64,000 nt of DNA, from the NCBI RefSeq assembly GCF_963924675.1, contig NC_089224.1, forward strand, positions 70,045,464-70,109,463. The letters run 5' to 3'. This DNA is from Phocoena phocoena. Lineage: Eukaryota; Chordata; Mammalia; Artiodactyla; Phocoenidae. The notes below the pieces were generated by a model that was not told where the DNA came from, ran no database searches, and saw nothing but the letters and a program-made list of their open reading frames with translations. Shown piece after piece: positions 58,460 to 64,000 of the stretch. The position numbers and the translations under genes are program-made. The first letter of the stretch is position 1; each line of letters starts with the position of its first letter.

Positions 58460-59405
58460 ATTCTTACACTGTGAAGTTCTTTTTGATTCTTTTATTCACC
58501 TTTTGCCTTGTTTAGTCCTGGAAAGATAAAGCCATTGTTCATGTATATCCAAACTCCAAATAACTGTTGGATTTGCCATGATGTTGGTGATCCTGTAGTT
58601 CTTCCCATCTCAAACTGATCCCTGATTTACAATGCCTTAGTTTCTCTGGAACAAACTCATCCCTTTATTGTGTGAAGCTCCCTAACCCTGTGGGTCCATT
58701 TTCCTGCCTCTGATTAACAGCTCTAAACTCAGGGAAACTTGCATCCAGGCTCTGTACAAAGAAAGGTACACAAGGCAAGAGTAACCAGAAAAAACTACGT
58801 ACGCAGTCTACAGACCCTTAAGTTCTACTGGCCCCTGTGGCTGTCACCTTTCCAGTCCTGAGCCACAGACTCAAACTGGAATTATCTGGAGACATTCATG
58901 ATTCAAAATTTGCCTCCACTGGCAGATCCCTACTCCCCTGGCTAGAAGTAAATGCAAATGAGGCTATGATCAGGAATATCTCAACTCTTGAAGATATTGC
59001 AGAACCTGTTGCTAAAGCAATAACTGCTCAACAGAAATCCCTAGACTCTCTGGCTGAAATTTTTCTTGATAATAGGATTATCTTTTAGCAGAGCATTGAG
59101 ATGTTTGTGCTATGGCCAACACTGCTTGCTGCACTTGGATTGACATTTCTGGGGAAGCTAAAAGTCAGTTACATAAGATCACTGAACAAGCCGTTTGGCT
59201 TAAGAAGGTGATTCCTTCAATAGGGTTTTTCTTTGACTTATTTGATTCTGATTGGTTTGGGTCTTAGGGACCATGGCTCTGAAGTGAACTCCAGACATTA
59301 GGAATTATCATGCTCATTATAATAATCATAGTAGTCTCCCTGGTGTGCTGTATGCTCTCAAAACCTTTAAATACATGTTCACAACCACCACCACAAAGCA
59401 AGTGA
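58460..59405 (+). pseudogene. env: ERV env remnant (SU end and TM)
   Basis: A CWIC (CXXC) motif of the surface subunit is at 58565-58576. A TM-subunit region is open from 58837 to a stop at 59086. In another frame a CX6CC motif begins at 59106, followed by a segment containing QLHKITEQA and a hydrophobic membrane span (LGIIMLIIIIIVVSLV) near 59300-59350, ending at a stop at 59403. At least one frameshift lies near 59080-59090 and extra stops follow, including one just before the span. The SU part is much shorter than usual. CX6CC is characteristic of gamma-type env with covalently linked subunits. Non-functional. Confidence 0.75.
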
Positions 59406-59605
59406 TCTCCCTAAGACTAGAATGTCAGAAAAGGATCAAAAAGAAAGGCTGACTTAAAGAATGTGAACCCAATATCATGACCTGTAAATACCACAAAAAG
59501 ATTCAGAAAAAAGAAAAAAAAAAATGGGAGAACTCCAGAGAGTTAAGCTTGGAATAGCATTAATATATTAAATTTTGATCACATCTCTCAGACTGAGAGT
59601 CTGAT

Positions 59606-59618
59606 CAAAAGGGGGAAT
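59606..59618 (+). other. polypurine tract
   Basis: aaaagggggaatt region immediately before the 3' LTR, the plus-strand primer site of retroviral reverse transcription. Confidence 0.8.
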
Positions 59619-60011
59619 TGTAAAAAACAAGACAACAGACCAAAAATGGAGTTATTTATCCTAAACGCCACATCACCAAACTGAGAACTGACTTAATTGT
59701 AGTTTCAGCTTTCCTGGAAATGGAATCTTAAACCAGTCAATCAGGAGTCACCTGATCAGCACTAGTGAGGTAATCTGCCTGATAGATCCTTGCCATTCCC
59801 TAAAGGAAAGTGGCCTTGCAATAACCAAGCTGCTTTTTTGTTTAGTATAACTTCCTTGTTCCTGCTCCCTTCTCCCTATAAAAGTCTTTCATTCTGCACA
59901 GCTCCTCAGAGCTCCTTTCTATGTGCTAGATTGGCTGCTGCCTGATTCATGAATTGCTGAAAAGCCAGTAAGATCTTTCAAATTTCCTCAGTTGAATTTT
60001 ATTTTTTAACA
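59619..60011 (+). repeat. 3' LTR
   Basis: 393 bp, TG...CA. Retains a TATA box, tataaaag at 59877-59884. About 30 bp longer than the 5' LTR through small indels, the largest around gaattgctgaaaagccag near the 3' end. Confidence 0.9.
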
Positions 60012-60240
60012 GAATTTTAAAAGTAATTATTTCTAGGGGCTGGAGATTAACTGGGAAGGGTAATGAGGGAGCTTTCTGGGATGATGGAAATATTGATATT
60101 TTGTTTCTTGATAGTGTTATGAGTTAAATATATAATATGTGCATTTGTCAACACACATGGAACTATATACACTTTAGATCAGTGTATTTCACAATATGTA
60201 ATTGAACTTTGATTTTAAAAATTTATTTACTTAGAATGAT
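60012..60240 (+). mobile_element. old L1M 3' UTR, continuation
   Basis: Resumes the L1 broken by the provirus: ctaggggctggagattaact, gggaagggtaatgagggagc, tttctgggatgatggaaata, and an end gtatttcacaatatgtaatt. Confidence 0.7.
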
Positions 60241-60998
60241 GATTGGTTGATATTCAAAAAAGACCATGAGTTTAAATGAATTATAAAGATGTCCATTAGC
60301 TTAAAACCTTATATTTGCTTGAAGAAAATCAGTCAGGCTTCTTAATATAGTTTATTTGCATTTGGACGCCTAATTTCATTCAAAGTCTTTTGAACTGACC
60401 CTTTGAAATACATAATACATTAAAGATCAGAATAAATGATTCCAAATATTGAAGCTAAAATGCAGATACTGTAGCTACAGAGATCTATACAATTATTAAA
60501 TTTGAGTTATAAATTTGATTTTGAAATTCTTGGTCCCCTAAGTGAAAAGTGAAACACAATAATTATATAACCTTCAATATCTAGCTTTTAAAAAGTGCAG
60601 TTCCACATGGTGAGCAAAGCTTTTTCTAGCATTTAATCTTGTTAGACAAAGGAAAAAGAACAAAAAGCCCAAATAAAAATGACTTCTGTGTCTTGTAAGA
60701 AATTTAGTATAAGCTAATGTAGAACTGATCTAAATTATAAGACAAGCAAACACACTAATTTTCCAGCAGGGAAAGATACAAAGCTAATATTGGGAAAAAA
60801 AGAAGGAGATAAAAAAAGTTCAGGAATACATGGGGAATGCCCAGCAACTCCACCGTGTCTAGATCTTGTTTGCCCAAGAATGCAGCAAATGGATGTATCT
60901 TCTCTACCAAGACAGAACACTTAGGGAAAAAAAATGTTAAAAATTGTCTTCGTCTAAATCCTATATTTATAGGGACACTTCCTTTTCCTGAGTGATAT

Positions 60999-61053
<55 letters not shown>

Positions 61054-61184
61054 TTAAAAATTTAACAATGCACTAGGAAAATGGGGGTAAAAAGAGCATT
61101 GGGTAAGGAATCTGGGCTGTATAGTTTGTAAAGGCAATCGCTGAGAGATTTACGTATGCACCTCTAGTAAATACCCAGGGATCT
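60241..61184. other. unassigned sequence with a (TA)n tract
   Basis: AT-rich; nothing recognised except the dinucleotide repeat at 61002-61049. Confidence 0.45.
61002..61049. repeat. (AT)n microsatellite, 24 uninterrupted units
   Basis: 48 bases of perfect alternating AT, followed by tttatttaaaaattta. Self-complementary, so prone to cruciform extrusion and length change. Confidence 0.93.
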
Positions 61185-61370
61185 CTATTAGTGGTCTGCA
61201 AATTTTGATATACCTTGGATGCCTCTGGGGAACTTGTCCACATGCAGATTTTCCACTCTGATAACAAAGATTCAAATTCAATAAAGGCCTAGAAATTTGA
61301 GGCCAGAAATCTGCAAATTCAGTGAGCACCCCAGGTAACTCTGATGTAAGTATAATAAGACTACCTTAGA
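61185..61370 (+). mobile_element. MER5-type hAT-Charlie remnant
   Basis: tagtggtctgcaaattttga start, tgcctctggggaac, then tttgaggccagaaatctgca and caccccaggtaactctgatg. Strongly diverged. Confidence 0.5.
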
Positions 61371-62936
61371 ATAAGAATAACTTGTTTTATGGGATCACAA
61401 ATCTCTGTGCTACAGAGGTAGCCTGATCATGTCAGTGAGAGAAGCAGGTCTGACAAAACAGTTGAGAGTTGGGAACAGGCAGCAAACAAAAAAGTTTTTG
61501 TTTTTAATGTAGGCAACTAATATTTTTAAAACAAGGCAAAACGAAACATGTGGATGTGGTCAAAGCACAGCTTCTAGCCAAATAAAGCGTATCTACAGGC
61601 CATCAGTTTGCAAACTCTGATCTTGACATTGGTCATGTTCTAAAGAGTCTGTCTTTCTGATATTAATCAACCTAAATAAGTATCCATAAATTGCTAAATC
61701 ACAGTCAACAAGATTTTCCTTTCTGGTGATTTGAAAATTACCCCTGTATTGTAGTTAATGGAGAAGATCCATAGCCATTTTATGCCTGATAATTTAGTGC
61801 TGTATCTGTCATTTTCTATACAAAGTAGTATCCTCACTAACTTTCAACCAGAAAGATCACCAGCCTCTGCACAGGGATGGGTAACATAGATGCCAAAAGG
61901 CAGGGACAATTTTTTTCCAAAGGGAAAGAAAGGAAAGAAAATCTACTTAAGTATGTAAACAAGGACTTGGTGGGGACCCAAGACTTCTATTGTGCAGGGT
62001 TTGAAAGAGAGGATTTGACTGAGACAAATTTCAGGGCAGTGAAGGTATTTGCATTCAGCCCTTGAAGTTCTTGAGGGAAGGTCAGTGTGAATCCATGGAA
62101 TGCCTGACTTTGGGTAAGCTGTCTCCTGCTGAGCTCATTTGCATAATTAGTGGCAAAAATGTAATCTTGCCACCCTCTTTAATTTTCACAATAATATTTT
62201 GATGCATACTTTTAAAAGGCATTAATAGCTTAAGCTTAGTTTACCAATGATAGAAAAAATGTGGCAAACATTATATTGCTCCTAATTTCTCAGTAAAATA
62301 AAAGAGCATATGTAATTAGCATAATGATTGGTTATGTGTAAAACCTACGTTCCATAAACACGTTATACATTCTATCAACAGTAGCTAAAACCAAAATTAA
62401 AGCCCATAATGGATAACGTCACTATCAAAAATTCATCTTAAAAATATTAAATATAAAAGAAGAAAACCAAAAAGAAGGAAAAATTTTAAAAATCGGAAGC
62501 TTATTATTATTATGTTGATATTTTTCTTATATTAAAGTAGTCATTCTTCTAGGAGTTTTGCAAATATTGATTCATTAAAATTGTTTTACAAGCAGATCAT
62601 ATGATTTGAAGAAATATGGACAAGTAATTGACCAATTTGAGTTTGCTTCCTTATATCAAGTGCCAGTAATCCATAATTACATTATTTGTTTTCCTATCCA
62701 GTATCCATTATTACTGTTTCACTTGATGTGGTGACAAGAATAGAAATCATACTCTTGGCTAGTGATATCATTAAATCTGAGAATCTAAAATATTCATGTA
62801 GAGGTCAATATAAATTTGAGAACTTCAGATCAAAGTAACTATGTGAAGGTTTTAGACATTCAGAGATGATATAAAGAAAGTTTCAAGCTGGAGATCTATA
62901 AGACAGCTGTCTCTTAACAAGTTAAAAAAATTTTTT
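61371..62936. other. unassigned sequence
   Basis: No gene or repeat that I can name. The 62-aa ORF at 61877-62065 has no recognisable domain. Confidence 0.45.
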
Positions 62937-64000
62937 AACTCATTCTACAAGTCCACCATCACGCTGATACCAAAACCAGACAAAGATGTCACAAAAAAAG
63001 AAAACTACAGGCCAATATCACTGATGAACATAGATGCAAAAATCCTCAACAAAATACTAGCAAAAATAATCCAACAGCACACTGAAAGGATCATACACCA
63101 TGATCAAGTGATGTTTATCCCATGAATGCAAGGTTTCTTCAATATACGCAAATCAATCATTGTGATACATCATATTAACAAACTGAAGGAGAAAAACCAT
63201 ATGATGATCTCAATAGTTGCAGAGAAGGCTTTTGACAAAATTCAACACCCATTTATGATAAAAACCCTCCAGAAAGTAGGCATACAGGGAATTTACCTCA
63301 ACATAATAAAGGCCATATATGACAAACCCACGGCCAACATCGTTCTCAGTGGTGAAAAACTGAAACCATTTCCTCTAAAATCAGGAATAAGACAAGGTTG
63401 CCCACTCTCACCACTATTATTCAACATAGTTGTCGAAGTTTTAGGTACAGCAATCAGAGAAGAGAAAGAAATAAAAGGAATCCAAATCAGAAAAGAAGAA
63501 GTAAAACTGTCACTGTTTGCAGATGACATGATACTATACATAGAGAATCCTAAAGATGCTACCAGAAAACTACTAGAGCTAATCAATGAATTTAGTAAAG
63601 TAGCAGGATACAAAATTAATGCACAGAAATCTCTTTCATTCCTATAAACTAATGATGAAAAATCTGAAAGAGAAATTAAGGAAACACTCCCATTTACCAC
63701 TGCAACAAAGAGAATAAAATACCTAGGAATAAACCTACCTAAGGACACAAAAGACCTGTATGCAGAAAACTACCAGACGCTAATGAAAGAAATTAAAGAT
63801 GGTACAAACAGATGGAGAGATATACCATGTTCTTGGATTGGAAGAATCAATATTGTGAAAATGACTGTACTACCCAAAGCAATCTACAGATTCAGTGCAA
63901 TCCCTATCAAACTACCAATGGTATTTTTCACAGAAATAGAACAAAAAATTTCACAATTTGTATGGAAACACAAAAGACCCCGAATAGCCAAAGCAATCTT
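62937..64000 (+). pseudogene. L1 ORF2 reverse-transcriptase pseudogene, runs off the window
   Basis: 5'-truncated L1 in sense orientation. One frame runs from 62937 to the window end with two nonsense codons (TGA at 63123, TAA at 63645) and no frameshift seen. The open part 63126-63647 encodes the RT palm: the [14 protein letters not shown] region and the catalytic LFADDMILY. The second half includes [17 protein letters not shown], homologous to the inverted fragment at 19541. It is less decayed than most L1s here but inactive; where its 3' end lies cannot be seen. Confidence 0.9.

Larger units (their letters stand above)
53909..60011 (+). mobile_element. endogenous retrovirus, two-LTR provirus, defective
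   Basis: A 6103-bp provirus: 5' LTR, primer-binding site, leader, protease-like remnant, long unrecognisable interior, env remnant with gamma-type motifs, polypurine tract, 3' LTR. Four-base flanks gtat and gaat differ at one base and may be the target duplication. The surrounding L1M resumes at 60012. I infer a class I (gamma-like) ERV from the CX6CC env motif. All frames are broken, the interior is 5.35 kb with no visible reverse transcriptase or integrase, and no intact gene remains. LTRs are diverged by roughly a fifth by eye, so it is old. Confidence 0.85.

Noticed and set aside
63293..63748. 151-aa minus-strand ORF
   Set aside because: Antisense shadow of the L1 reverse-transcriptase frame.

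Overview
This is mammalian genomic DNA, AT-rich and repeat-dominated, and I find no protein-coding gene or exon that I can defend. The organism is most likely a cetacean or a very close cetartiodactyl. The basis is ten copies of a tRNA-derived SINE with the head sequence typical of the CHR family (CHR-1/CHR-2), several with intact target-site duplications (TSDs), together with L1 3' ends of cetartiodactyl type and no Bov-A/BovB-like sequence. The species call is an inference from repeat content; no gene supports it.

Layout. 0-9 kb: old L1M 3' ends, one split by a Tigger2-derived MER2 element and one by a MaLR LTR, then a long antisense L1 (5.1-6.6 kb). 9-22 kb: the zone with most young insertions, with seven CHR SINEs, a MER1 transposon with a perfect 8-bp TSD, an 84-bp tandem duplication, a twin-primed L1 with 5' inversion (17.9-20.0 kb), and old antisense L1. 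22-30 kb: MIR, MER5 and two 5'-truncated young L1s with TSDs. 30-48.6 kb: only ancient repeats (L2, MIR, one MLT1-type LTR) in otherwise unassigned sequence, with homeodomain-like and OCT/SOX/FOX-like motif clusters that might be regulatory. 48.6-50.2 kb: a GC- and CpG-rich island, partly LTR-like, with a very strong G-quadruplex motif and NRF1/YY1/CCAAT-like sites. 50.2-53.9 kb: two old L1s in opposite orientation.

53.9-60.0 kb holds the most complete mobile element: a 6.1-kb endogenous retrovirus with two full LTRs, a primer-binding site, a protease-like remnant, a broken gamma-type env (CXXC and CX6CC motifs) and a polypurine tract. It has no recognisable pol and is inserted in an old L1. 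The window ends inside an L1 ORF2 reverse-transcriptase pseudogene (62.9-64.0 kb).

There is no operon-like or pathway organisation. The informative content is the stratigraphy of nested insertions, the CpG island, and the long stretch without young insertions. Repeat family names come from recalled consensus sequences and would need RepeatMasker confirmation; TSDs, palindromes, tandem copies and LTR pairs were read directly from the sequence.
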